A DNA stretch of 15,273 bases, taken from contig DJLG01000184.1 of NCBI GenBank assembly GCA_002434915.1, forward strand, positions 1 to 15,273. The letters run 5' to 3'. The notes under the pieces were generated by a model. It searched no databases. It was given only the letters and a program-made list of their open reading frames with translations, and was not told where the DNA came from. Below, in pieces: positions 1-6,413 of this stretch. Position numbers and translations under genes: made by a program. The stretch's first letter is position 1. Every line of letters starts with the position of its first letter. The DNA is from Proteobacteria bacterium UBA6522 (GTDB lineage Bacteria; Pseudomonadota; Gammaproteobacteria; Steroidobacterales; Rariloculaceae).

Positions 1-516
1 TTATCTTTTCAAGAACAAGATTGCTCCATATTGGTTGCTGAGGGCTTAGAAGAGTATCGAGCTTACTTACAAAAAAATGGAAAAAAGCCATTAGTTGACC
101 AACCAGGCTCAACAATTATTAGAGACCATGATGCAACCCATGTCATATTTGGTCTTGATACTTCTTTAGAACAAGAGTCTCTATTAGATACTTGGGTCTT
201 ATGGGGTTGTAGTTGGAAATATAGAGATCTTTTTGCCTATCACAAACTACCTGAGATAAAAAAATTGTATGGCTATTTTAAAAAAGAGCTAGGCTACGTT
301 AGGCTTTTTCTTACAATTTTAAGATTATTACCAATTAAATTAGTAATAAGGCAACGTATAAAAAAAATGAATAAAAAATGGCCTCTTAAATCACCTGACT
401 TTTTGATGAGCCAAAGAGTATGCGATTTAAGGAAGGAGTACGGCATAAAGATACTTTCACCAGAAGAAAGGGTTATTGCAAAACCATTGATTTGGGCTGG
501 AACAATTAAGCAGTAG
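1..516 (+). CDS. Coq4-like protein, 5' end cut off by the window
   Basis: The frame is open from base 1, so the true start lies outside the window; a TTG at 31 is merely internal. The visible part reads RDHDATHVIFG followed by TSLEQE. It matches HDxxH-x11-E, the putative metal-binding pattern of Coq4 proteins, which in known systems take part in ubiquinone biosynthesis. The C-terminal half is basic (many Lys and Arg) and ends in a segment resembling the Coq4 tail (VCDLRKEYGIKIL). The coding sequence is strikingly A-rich. Some bacterial Coq4-like proteins have no proven link to ubiquinone, and no other ubiquinone gene is visible here. The family call rests mainly on the motif and is moderate; the role is not established. 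Confidence 0.55.
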   Translation, partial: LSFQEQDCSILVAEGLEEYRAYLQKNGKKPLVDQPGSTIIRDHDATHVIFGLDTSLEQESLLDTWVLWGCSWKYRDLFAYHKLPEIKKLYGYFKKELGYVRLFLTILRLLPIKLVIRQRIKKMNKKWPLKSPDFLMSQRVCDLRKEYGIKILSPEERVIAKPLIWAGTIKQ

Positions 517-582
517 AAAATATAAGCAGATAAATTAATTTAATAGTACAAATCATTACTGAACTAGATGTGCTTATTTTAA

Positions 583-1173
583 TTGTCTACCTGGTCATAT
601 AGGCACATCAGAAAATATGAAACTAATTACCAGTTGAGCAACAAGAACAAAGTTGTCCGTTACAACGCAGCAAAATCAGACCTCGGTTGGATCATGGTTG
701 TTGCTACGAAAAATGGGATTTGTGATATCTCATTAAGTAACAATCATGAGTTTCTTATTGCTAATACTAACTTGATGTTTCCAACTGGAAATTACGATCA
801 AAAGGATAAAAGCTTAAATAACTGGATAATCAAGCTTGTAGAGTTCGTACAAAATCCAATTAAAAACATAATACTTCCTCTGGAAATCACCGGTACAACT
901 TTTCAATGTAGTGTATGGAGCAAAATACAGAGTATTCCCTTAGGGGAGACAGTCACCTATAAAGAGATTGCTCAATCTATTGGCAACCCTCTTGCCTATC
1001 GTGCTGTTGCTCAAGCCTGCGCCATAAACCGCTTAGCCCTTGCAATACCATGTCATCGAGTTTTAAGAACAGACGGCAAGCTGAGTGGTTATAGATGGGG
1101 GCCCAGCCTAAAAAAAGAGTTGCTTGAGCGAGAAAGGCTTGCCTCATCTGCTAACTTTAAGGTGATTAGGTAA
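583..1173 (+). CDS. O6-alkylguanine-DNA alkyltransferase (Ada C-terminal type, stand-alone)
   Basis: Suicide DNA repair enzyme that moves the alkyl group from O6-alkylguanine to its own cysteine. The active-site IPCHR is at residues 155-159 with acceptor Cys157. The domain begins near FQCSVW (107-112), followed by GETVTYKEIA (121-130), the YRAVAQA helix with the likely arginine finger Arg140, and SGYRWG (168-173). Residues 24-105 resemble the RNase H-like subdomain that precedes the catalytic domain in E. coli Ada. Ada's N-terminal phosphotriester domain and AraC-type helix-turn-helix are absent, so this should be a repair enzyme, not an adaptive-response activator. The start is uncertain: TTG 583 directly follows an in-frame TAA (580-582), and TTG 634 is an alternative. 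No good ribosome site is seen for either. Confidence 0.88.
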   Translation: MSTWSYRHIRKYETNYQLSNKNKVVRYNAAKSDLGWIMVVATKNGICDISLSNNHEFLIANTNLMFPTGNYDQKDKSLNNWIIKLVEFVQNPIKNIILPLEITGTTFQCSVWSKIQSIPLGETVTYKEIAQSIGNPLAYRAVAQACAINRLALAIPCHRVLRTDGKLSGYRWGPSLKKELLERERLASSANFKVIR

Positions 1174-1178
1174 TTAGG

Positions 1179-2348
1179 CTAACCGAACACTCGCGACAAT
1201 GCCTTCTCTATGTCACTGATAAGATCACCAGCATCTTCGAGTCCAACTGACAGTCTGATAGTGCTATGAGTAATTCCTACCTGTGAAAGTTCCTCATCAC
1301 TGAGATCACTAGCAAAATAACGTCTCACAGGTGCAACCAGGGATTCTGTCGAACCTATACTTGAAGCAGTAGCAAAAAGCTCAAGTTCATCAATAAAACG
1401 TTGAGCAATTTGGCTATCTCCCCTTAGGTCAAAGCTTAAAACCGCACCAAAGGTATCCATTTGCTGAACTGCCAATGTATGGCCTGGGTCTTCCTCAAGA
1501 CCAGGGTAGTAAACACGCTCAATACAACTATGACCTTGTAGAAACTTTGCCAATGTAAGGGCTGTTTCGGAATGTCGTTGATATCTGAGGTAGTAAGTTC
1601 TCAACCCTCGCAGAATTAGATAGGCTGCCCCAGGATCAAGAGTAGATCCCATATTAACAGCCCATGGTTTTAATTCTTTAATCTGCTGTTGGTCCCCGAT
1701 CACGATTCCACCCATAACATCACCGTGGCCACTAGCATATTTAGTTAGACTATGAACAAAAAGATCAATGCCATAATCACCATGATTGTGCAAACCTCCA
1801 AACGTATTATCTAATATAGTTTTTACATTATATTTCTTGGCAAATTTCACAATTGCACTTAGATCAGGAATCTGAACCAGAGGATTAGTTGGTGATTCAA
1901 AAATTACAAGTTTCGTATCATCATCACTAAACACCTCCGATATGGCATCCAGGTCATGTACGCTAAGCATTGAAAAATTAATACCAAAGCGGGAAAGCCG
2001 ATCTCTAATCATAGATCGGGTGGGCTTATAAGATTCAGCAAAAAAAACAATTCGATCGCCTACGCTTAAATTCGATAATGTAGCAAGCCATATTGCAGCC
2101 ATACCAGTGGATACACAGATTGCATCATCCCTGTCCTGTAATTCGGCAGCTAGAAGTTCAAGCTGTCGCGTGGTGGGGTTCGAGTCACGCGTGTAGTCAA
2201 AACCGTCTGATCGAGCATCTTTGCTAGAAGCAGAACCTAAATCTGGAAAGGTGAACTTTACAGAACGATAAACTGGCCCTACTAATGATTCATTCCCCTC
2301 AAGCAACTTCACTTTTGGCTGATGTGTTACACGAGTTTCTTTCTTCAT
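1179..2348 (-). CDS. Cys/Met metabolism PLP-dependent enzyme (cystathionine gamma-synthase/beta-lyase family), divergent paralogue
   Basis: PLP-fold type I enzyme acting on homocysteine, cystathionine or an activated homoserine; the exact substrate cannot be read from the sequence. Visible are YTRDSNPT (52-59), STGMAA (80-85) of the phosphate loop, the PLP-stacking Tyr107, Asp180 that would contact the pyridine nitrogen, the Schiff-base Lys203 in HSLTKYASGHGD, and carboxylate-binding Arg365 in IRLSVGLED. Length (389) is normal. The segment that usually reads PAxMTH is replaced by APVRRYFASD (339-348), which may change substrate choice. It is the last gene of a three-gene operon. Its ATG overlaps the stop of the MOSC gene as TAATG and is served by an AAGGAGA site, so translation is probably coupled. 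Confidence 0.85.
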   Translation of the reverse strand: MKKETRVTHQPKVKLLEGNESLVGPVYRSVKFTFPDLGSASSKDARSDGFDYTRDSNPTTRQLELLAAELQDRDDAICVSTGMAAIWLATLSNLSVGDRIVFFAESYKPTRSMIRDRLSRFGINFSMLSVHDLDAISEVFSDDDTKLVIFESPTNPLVQIPDLSAIVKFAKKYNVKTILDNTFGGLHNHGDYGIDLFVHSLTKYASGHGDVMGGIVIGDQQQIKELKPWAVNMGSTLDPGAAYLILRGLRTYYLRYQRHSETALTLAKFLQGHSCIERVYYPGLEEDPGHTLAVQQMDTFGAVLSFDLRGDSQIAQRFIDELELFATASSIGSTESLVAPVRRYFASDLSDEELSQVGITHSTIRLSVGLEDAGDLISDIEKALSRVFG

Positions 2349-3163
2349 TAATCAATCTCCTTCAGCACTTCAACAACATCGCCAACCTTCACTATTCCTA
2401 ATTTACGAGGGATAAGGTTTTGACCAAAAACTACTCCATCTGGGCTAGAACGAAACTCCTTTAGAGTTTTAATTGGCTCAATATTTATATCTTTTTGTGA
2501 TGTCATAGGGTCAATAGTTGTAACTATACAACGTGTGCAACTCCAGCCCACCTCAAATTCCACCTCTCCCACTCTAATTTGTCGCCAATTATCTTCAACA
2601 AAAGCAGTATCAGCAGACACTACAATGTTTGGACGAAAACGGACCATAGGGACAGGGGTAAGAAGTCTCTGATTTAAGAAAAATAGTGATGCCTCAGAGG
2701 TTAATAGCACAGGAGAGCCATCAGCTAAACTAACTAAATCATTTGTACGCCCACGATCTGGTTGAATACTCCGTAAATGCTGGTCCTTCATCTGTACCAG
2801 CTCGCATTGAATCCCAATTGCCTCAGAAAACCATTGGTTATATTTGTCTGAAGCAACTGCAACATTAATTTGGTCCCTCCATATACGAACTATCCGCTCC
2901 TTATCTGTGGGTAGACTTGCTGGCAGATTAAGACTCTTTTGACCCTCTTTTTCAATGGTCCATCCGTGAATATTTCTTTTAACCATAATACGTGACATGC
3001 TTGGGTAATCACGCTGAGTTAAAAATCTCCCCTTAATATCCACAAGCATAAAGCAGCGATCTTCAGATAACCCTCTAGAACCCAAACGAGCGCTCTCAAC
3101 GGAAATCCCTGCACAAGATTTAATCGGATATAGATTAATTTGGGTAATACGCGACACGCGCAA
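2348..3163 (-). CDS. MOSC domain protein with N-terminal beta-barrel (YcbX/mARC-like, no ferredoxin domain)
   Basis: The MOSC_N barrel covers roughly residues 3-120 (typical LYPIKSCAGISVESARL, GLSEDRCFMLVD and GRFLTQRDYPSMS). The MOSC domain covers roughly 125-268, with the family's RFRPNIVV (175-182) and SCTRCIVTTID (208-218). Cys212 matches the cysteine that ligates molybdenum in mARC/YcbX proteins. Family knowledge therefore suggests a molybdenum-cofactor enzyme reducing N-hydroxylated or S-oxidised compounds, or a sulfur carrier. At 271 residues it lacks the C-terminal 2Fe-2S domain of E. coli YcbX, so it would need a separate reductase. The start is TTG 3163 (an in-frame TGA lies two codons upstream); GTG 3157 is possible. 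It begins 12 bp after one PLP enzyme gene and overlaps the next. Confidence 0.85.
   Translation of the reverse strand: MRVSRITQINLYPIKSCAGISVESARLGSRGLSEDRCFMLVDIKGRFLTQRDYPSMSRIMVKRNIHGWTIEKEGQKSLNLPASLPTDKERIVRIWRDQINVAVASDKYNQWFSEAIGIQCELVQMKDQHLRSIQPDRGRTNDLVSLADGSPVLLTSEASLFFLNQRLLTPVPMVRFRPNIVVSADTAFVEDNWRQIRVGEVEFEVGWSCTRCIVTTIDPMTSQKDINIEPIKTLKEFRSSPDGVVFGQNLIPRKLGIVKVGDVVEVLKEID
2356..2362 (-). promoter_or_regulatory. Ribosome binding site AAGGAGA for the 2348-1179 PLP enzyme
   Basis: On the minus strand AAGGAGA lies about 7 nt before the ATG at 2348. It is inside the last codons of the MOSC gene. Together with the one-base TAATG stop/start overlap it fixes the start and suggests coupled translation. 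Confidence 0.7.
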
Positions 3164-3175
3164 ATGCCATCAGAC

Positions 3176-4327
3176 TTAGACGCCTTTCAGCGCCTGTTCA
3201 AGATCAGCAATAATGTCTATTGGGTCCTCTAGACCTACTGATAGACGAACAAGCCCATCTTTTATACCAATACGTTTTCTTTCGGATTCTTCTATATCAG
3301 CATGAGTCATTGTAGCTGGATGGGTTATAAGCGTTTCTACTGAACCAAGATTTTCCGCTAAAGCACATAGTTGAACTGAATCCATCAAGCTCTTACCCGA
3401 CTCGATACCACCGTTTACTTCAAAAGAAAGCACACTGCCAAAACCATCTGATTGACTCTTTGCAAGCTCATGTTGTTTAAATGATTCTAGCCCTGGATAA
3501 GCAACCATTTTCACCTTTGGATGGTTTTCAAGAAACCTGGCTACTTCCTGAGCATTGGCAGATTGTTGGTCTAATCTAACTGATAACGTTTTTGTTCCTT
3601 GCAGTGTTAACCAAGCCACCCATGGAGACATAATGACGCCACTTGCATTCTGAATGAAACGGATTGCCTCATCTAAATTCTGGCTACCGGCAATTACCGC
3701 TCCACCTACAGTCGCATTATGGCCATCAAAAAACTTAGTCGTACTATGAATCACAAGATCAGCACCAATCTCTAGCGGGCGTTGGTAGTAAGGTGTAAGA
3801 AATGTATTGTCCACAGCATGTGGGATCTTTTTGAGCTGTGCGATATCAGAAATTGCTCTTATGTCAGTTAATTTTAGTGTTGGGTTTGCGGGTGTTTCCG
3901 TAAAAATAAGCCGGGTATTGTCTCGAATAGCATTGTGCACCGCCTTCGGGCTAGCCGAGTCTACAAAGGTAAACTCAACCCCGAAACGCTCATAAACTTT
4001 CGTGCATAGTCGGTAGGTGCCGCCATAAGCGACATCGGATACAACAGCGTGATCACCAGCACTTAGGCAGCTTTGGAGCACAGCCTGAATTGCAGCCATG
4101 CCGGTAGAATAACAAGTGCAGTCATAGCCACCCTCAAGCATGGTCAGTTTTTCTTCTAATGCTCGAACAGTCGGGTTAGCACTCCTGGAGTAGGAGTATC
4201 CCTTAGATAGATACTCATCAACTGATTTCTGAACAAAAGTCGTCGACTGATATATAGGAGTGAGAATTGATCCCGTCTGAGGATCAATTTTTACACCTGC
4301 ATGTATTAACTTTGTTTTGAAGTCCAT
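3176..4327 (-). CDS. Cystathionine gamma-synthase / gamma-lyase / beta-lyase family PLP enzyme
   Basis: Type I PLP enzyme of transsulfuration. The family signatures are intact: YSRSANPTV (46-54), STGMAA (74-79), PLP-stacking Tyr101 in AYGGTYRL, Asp173 in VDNTFLTP, Schiff-base Lys198 in HSTTKFFDGHNATVGG, ENLGSVETLITHPATMTH (325-342), and Arg361 in VRLSVGLED. The PATMTH block is typical of gamma-synthases and gamma-lyases, but synthase, gamma-lyase and beta-lyase cannot be separated by eye, so no symbol is given. The start chosen is ATG 4327, because a consensus GGAGG precedes it by 5 nt; an upstream in-frame ATG at 4342 would put that GGAGG inside the coding sequence. This gives 383 residues, normal for the family. 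First gene of the operon with the MOSC protein and a second PLP enzyme. Confidence 0.9.
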   Translation of the reverse strand: MDFKTKLIHAGVKIDPQTGSILTPIYQSTTFVQKSVDEYLSKGYSYSRSANPTVRALEEKLTMLEGGYDCTCYSTGMAAIQAVLQSCLSAGDHAVVSDVAYGGTYRLCTKVYERFGVEFTFVDSASPKAVHNAIRDNTRLIFTETPANPTLKLTDIRAISDIAQLKKIPHAVDNTFLTPYYQRPLEIGADLVIHSTTKFFDGHNATVGGAVIAGSQNLDEAIRFIQNASGVIMSPWVAWLTLQGTKTLSVRLDQQSANAQEVARFLENHPKVKMVAYPGLESFKQHELAKSQSDGFGSVLSFEVNGGIESGKSLMDSVQLCALAENLGSVETLITHPATMTHADIEESERKRIGIKDGLVRLSVGLEDPIDIIADLEQALKGV

Positions 4328-4332
4328 TAAGA

Positions 4333-4337
4333 CCTCC
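4333..4337 (-). promoter_or_regulatory. Strong ribosome binding site GGAGG deciding the start at 4327
   Basis: On the minus strand GGAGG is followed by five bases and ATG. It is the strongest Shine-Dalgarno in the window and argues for the start at 4327 over the in-frame ATG at 4342. Confidence 0.8.
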
Positions 4338-4353
4338 AGCATATAAGCAATTG

Positions 4354-4377
4354 ATCATACCAAAAAATACTTGTAAA
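4354..4377 (-). promoter_or_regulatory. Possible extended -10 promoter for the PLP/MOSC operon
   Basis: In the 85-bp gap before the operon, the minus strand has TGG-TATGAT (4362-4354), an extended -10 match. TTTACA (4377-4372) is nearby but only 12 nt from the -10, too close for a normal -35. Transcription from the extended -10 would give a leader of about 20 nt containing the GGAGG. Motif-only evidence; the operon could also be read through from the transporter gene upstream. Confidence 0.35.
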
Positions 4378-4412
4378 CACGGGGCAATCAGAATGTACCT
4401 GAGTGCCAGAAA

Positions 4413-5270
4413 TCAATGGTTTTTCATTGTTTTTTGAAATGAATGTATAGCTGTTGCAGAAATAACTAAGCTGCCACCTAGTATAGACAAAAAACCTGGA
4501 TTCTCGGCTAATAATAGCCATGCCCATATTGGAGAAAATACCGGCTCAACTAATAAAAGTAGCGACGTCTCTAGAGCTGAAATAGATCGTATACCTTTGG
4601 CAATCAAAGAATATGCTAATCCAATTTGGAATACTCCAAGATAGAAAATGATAAGCCAATCAACTGTAGTCGAACTCTCAATAGGAAATGAAAAAAATAC
4701 TGCCATAAGGCTTGCAAGAAAACATCCTGTTACAACCGCTGCCTCAGGCTGTTCCTTGTGTTTTTTTGATCGAATTGCTATCCAACGTAATCCAATAACT
4801 GTCAGTGCCCAACTTAACCCAGCACATGTCGCTAATAAATTACCTAGCTCGGGATTAGTCGCTATTTCAGATGAATCTTGAATCGAATTAAAAATCAATC
4901 CAAGCCCAATGATTAGGGCTAACATCAAAGCAATATCATTTCTTCGAATACGTTCGCCTAACAATAGGGGCCCTAACAAAAGAATATAAAAAGGTGCGGT
5001 ATCTTGGAGGAAGATTGCGTTTGCCGCAGTTGTAAGTTTATTAGCAAGCGTAAAGAGGGTGAAAGTTGCTGCATATGGCACTGCTACAACCAAGGATCTC
5101 CATGACCAACCATGTCGTGCGTTAGGCACTAATAATAGTACCGCTACTCCGGCAATAAAACTTCGAAAACAGGATAACTGCCAGCCCGTAAGCGTTGCCG
5201 CTTTTATTGCTACGCCACCAGTAGAAAAAAGCACCCCACCAATGACAACATTAAGACGATCCCTTAACAC
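4413..5270 (-). CDS. EamA/DMT-superfamily transporter
   Basis: Inner-membrane carrier with about ten hydrophobic segments arranged as two EamA halves. The first half runs from GGVLFSTGGVAIKAATLTGWQ to about residue 130, with the family's SCFRSFIAG and TTAANAIFLQDTAPFYILLLGPLLLGERI. The second half starts near 143, with the typical ETSLLLLVEPVFSPIWAWLLLAENP. Family members export amino acids or metabolites, or import metabolites; the substrate here is unknown. Its position ahead of a sulfur amino acid operon suggests, without proving, a related substrate. GTG 5270 is the start; a GGTGGAG site (5284-5278) sits 7 nt upstream. The gene lies 47 bp downstream of the hydrolase gene and 85 bp upstream of the PLP operon, on the same strand. 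Confidence 0.88.
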   Translation of the reverse strand: MLRDRLNVVIGGVLFSTGGVAIKAATLTGWQLSCFRSFIAGVAVLLLVPNARHGWSWRSLVVAVPYAATFTLFTLANKLTTAANAIFLQDTAPFYILLLGPLLLGERIRRNDIALMLALIIGLGLIFNSIQDSSEIATNPELGNLLATCAGLSWALTVIGLRWIAIRSKKHKEQPEAAVVTGCFLASLMAVFFSFPIESSTTVDWLIIFYLGVFQIGLAYSLIAKGIRSISALETSLLLLVEPVFSPIWAWLLLAENPGFLSILGGSLVISATAIHSFQKTMKNH

Positions 5271-5317
5271 AGATCTACTCCACCAAAATAATTTTATTTA
5301 GCAATTAAAAATAAATA

Positions 5318-5956
5318 CTATGAGAGGGAATGAGCAAAATTAGCAACTGCACTAACCATACTATTTAAATTCTCATCCAGCGTATGCCCAGACCTTTTTC
5401 TCGGCACAAAATCATGGTCCCCATCCGGTAACCATTCAAACTGGATTACGGAAGAAAGATTATAATGCTTGGTATCCTCAAAGCTGCCAAATGGATCCCT
5501 TGTTCCTTGACAAATAAGTGTTGGTAAGGACAGAAGCTCAAGGTGTTCTGTTCTGAGCTTATGACTTTGCCCTCGTGGATGGAAAGGGTAGCCCAAACAA
5601 ACAAGAGCAGTAATATTAGACTCTTCAGCAATCATGCTTGCTACTCGTGCGCCCATAGATTTTCCTCCAATAATCAATCGGTCTGGGTCAATGTTTAGAT
5701 AATCTATAGCCTCATGGTAACTTTTCATCAGAAAATCCATAGGATCTGGGAAATGACGTTTGCCAGTCAACTGGGCCTTATTCATATATGGAAAATCAAA
5801 TAAAGCTATACGAATCCCTTCTGTTTCTTTTCCTTTTTTTATCAAACGATCAGAAAACTCGGAAAAAAAATATGACGCGGTACTGGCACCTGCACCATGA
5901 GATAGTAGCAACGTCCAACGCGAGCTGTCTGGACCAATGAGTCTTGGGTAATCCAT
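5318..5956 (-). CDS. Alpha/beta hydrolase, KANL3/Tex30-like
   Basis: Small soluble alpha/beta hydrolase of 212 residues. The oxyanion-side motif LLLSHGAGA is at 16-24, the nucleophile elbow GGKSMGARVAS at 97-107 with Ser100, a likely acid Asp154 in QGTRDPFG, and His181 in DGDHDF, giving a complete triad. The elbow form GGKSMGxRVAS is characteristic of the KANL3/Tex30 group (also annotated as dienelactone hydrolase-like). No signal peptide is seen, so it should be cytoplasmic. The substrate is unknown. The start ATG 5956 follows a 12-bp palindrome by 4 bases and has no clear Shine-Dalgarno. Probably first gene of a leftward unit with the DMT transporter. Confidence 0.82.
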   Translation of the reverse strand: MDYPRLIGPDSSRWTLLLSHGAGASTASYFFSEFSDRLIKKGKETEGIRIALFDFPYMNKAQLTGKRHFPDPMDFLMKSYHEAIDYLNIDPDRLIIGGKSMGARVASMIAEESNITALVCLGYPFHPRGQSHKLRTEHLELLSLPTLICQGTRDPFGSFEDTKHYNLSSVIQFEWLPDGDHDFVPRKRSGHTLDENLNSMVSAVANFAHSLS

Positions 5957-5960
5957 ATAG

Positions 5961-5972
5961 TTATTGCAATAA
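5961..5972. repeat. Perfect 12-bp palindrome TTATTGCAATAA, possible operator
   Basis: The palindrome ends 4 bp before the hydrolase start codon. The same half-site recurs in this interval as GCAATAG (5991-5997) and TTATTGC (6014-6020), which form an inverted pair. No known regulator is recognised. It lies in the 121-bp gap between the leftward hydrolase and the rightward small ORF, which otherwise holds only AT-rich sequence and a weak hairpin AAAGC-TCT-GCTTT (6025-6037). Confidence 0.35.
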
Positions 5973-6077
5973 AGCCATAAAAAAACATAAGCAATAGAAT
6001 TTAAAAAAATTAATTATTGCTCTTAAAGCTCTGCTTTGTTAAAAATCTATATGAACACATAACTTAGGGCTCTTCTA

Positions 6078-6236
6078 GTGAAGTTAAAAATCATAAGCAT
6101 CGCTGCCATAATAATTGGATTTACTATAGAAACCGTTATCTTTCCTGGCAAGCAGTTTGGAAATGGAATCGCTGCCATCGGCATAATTTTGTTTGTTTAT
6201 AACCACCTTACTAAGCGTCAAGGCCCAAAGCTTTAA
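6078..6236 (+). CDS. Predicted small two-span membrane protein (52 aa)
   Basis: A GTG-started open frame of 52 codons ending TAA 6234-6236. The product begins VKLKIISIAAIIIGFTIE, has a second hydrophobic run GNGIAAIGIILFVYNHL (28-44), and ends in the basic tail TKRQGPKL. The pattern is two short membrane spans separated by TVIFPGKQFG. AGGG at 6066-6069 sits 8 nt upstream, a modest ribosome site. I do not recognise the family. Coding is inferred from the clean hydrophobic/basic pattern and the use of otherwise empty space; the neighbouring intergenic stretches do not translate this way. It lies between the divergent hydrolase and the multiheme cytochrome, so it may be membrane-associated with the latter, but nothing shows that. 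Confidence 0.5.
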   Translation: MKLKIISIAAIIIGFTIETVIFPGKQFGNGIAAIGIILFVYNHLTKRQGPKL

Positions 6237-6269
6237 CATTACAATTGAAACCATCGCTCTGTTAATTCA

Positions 6270-6291
6270 ATAACCACCCTATAATGGTTAT
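6270..6291 (+). promoter_or_regulatory. Perfect -10 hexamer TATAAT within a 7-bp inverted repeat
   Basis: ATAACCA (6270-6276) and TGGTTAT (6285-6291) are exact inverted repeats around an 8-base centre, and TATAAT occupies 6280-6285. No convincing -35 lies 16-18 bp upstream. A regulator bound to the repeat would cover the -10. The predicted leader to the cytochrome start (6414) would be about 120 nt. Nothing else is seen in 6237-6413. Motif evidence only. Confidence 0.35.
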
Positions 6292-6413
6292 AACTAGTCT
6301 CTTCAATAAGCTAAATCATCTATAACACTCATACTTCTCAGAGTTATCATGATGATCAATTTAGAGCAACATATCATTGCATTTAACCAAATATATGCGG
6401 CAATCGGTAACAG

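Noticed and set aside
1179..4327. Recent tandem duplication of the two PLP enzyme genes
   Set aside because: The two proteins differ throughout apart from family signatures, and the MOSC gene separates them; they look like old paralogues.
4327..4342. Upstream in-frame ATG at 4342 as start of the first PLP enzyme
   Set aside because: It would place the strong GGAGG inside the coding sequence; the ATG at 4327 sits at ideal distance from that site and matches the family's usual N-terminus.
6025..6037. AAAGC-TCT-GCTTT hairpin as a terminator
   Set aside because: The stem is short and AT-rich, has no T-run directly after it, and lies between divergent genes where no terminator is expected.
6346..6360. 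Possible FNR/CRP-like site before the cytochrome
   Set aside because: Only one half (ATCAA) matches; the partner half has three of five bases, which is expected by chance in AT-rich sequence.
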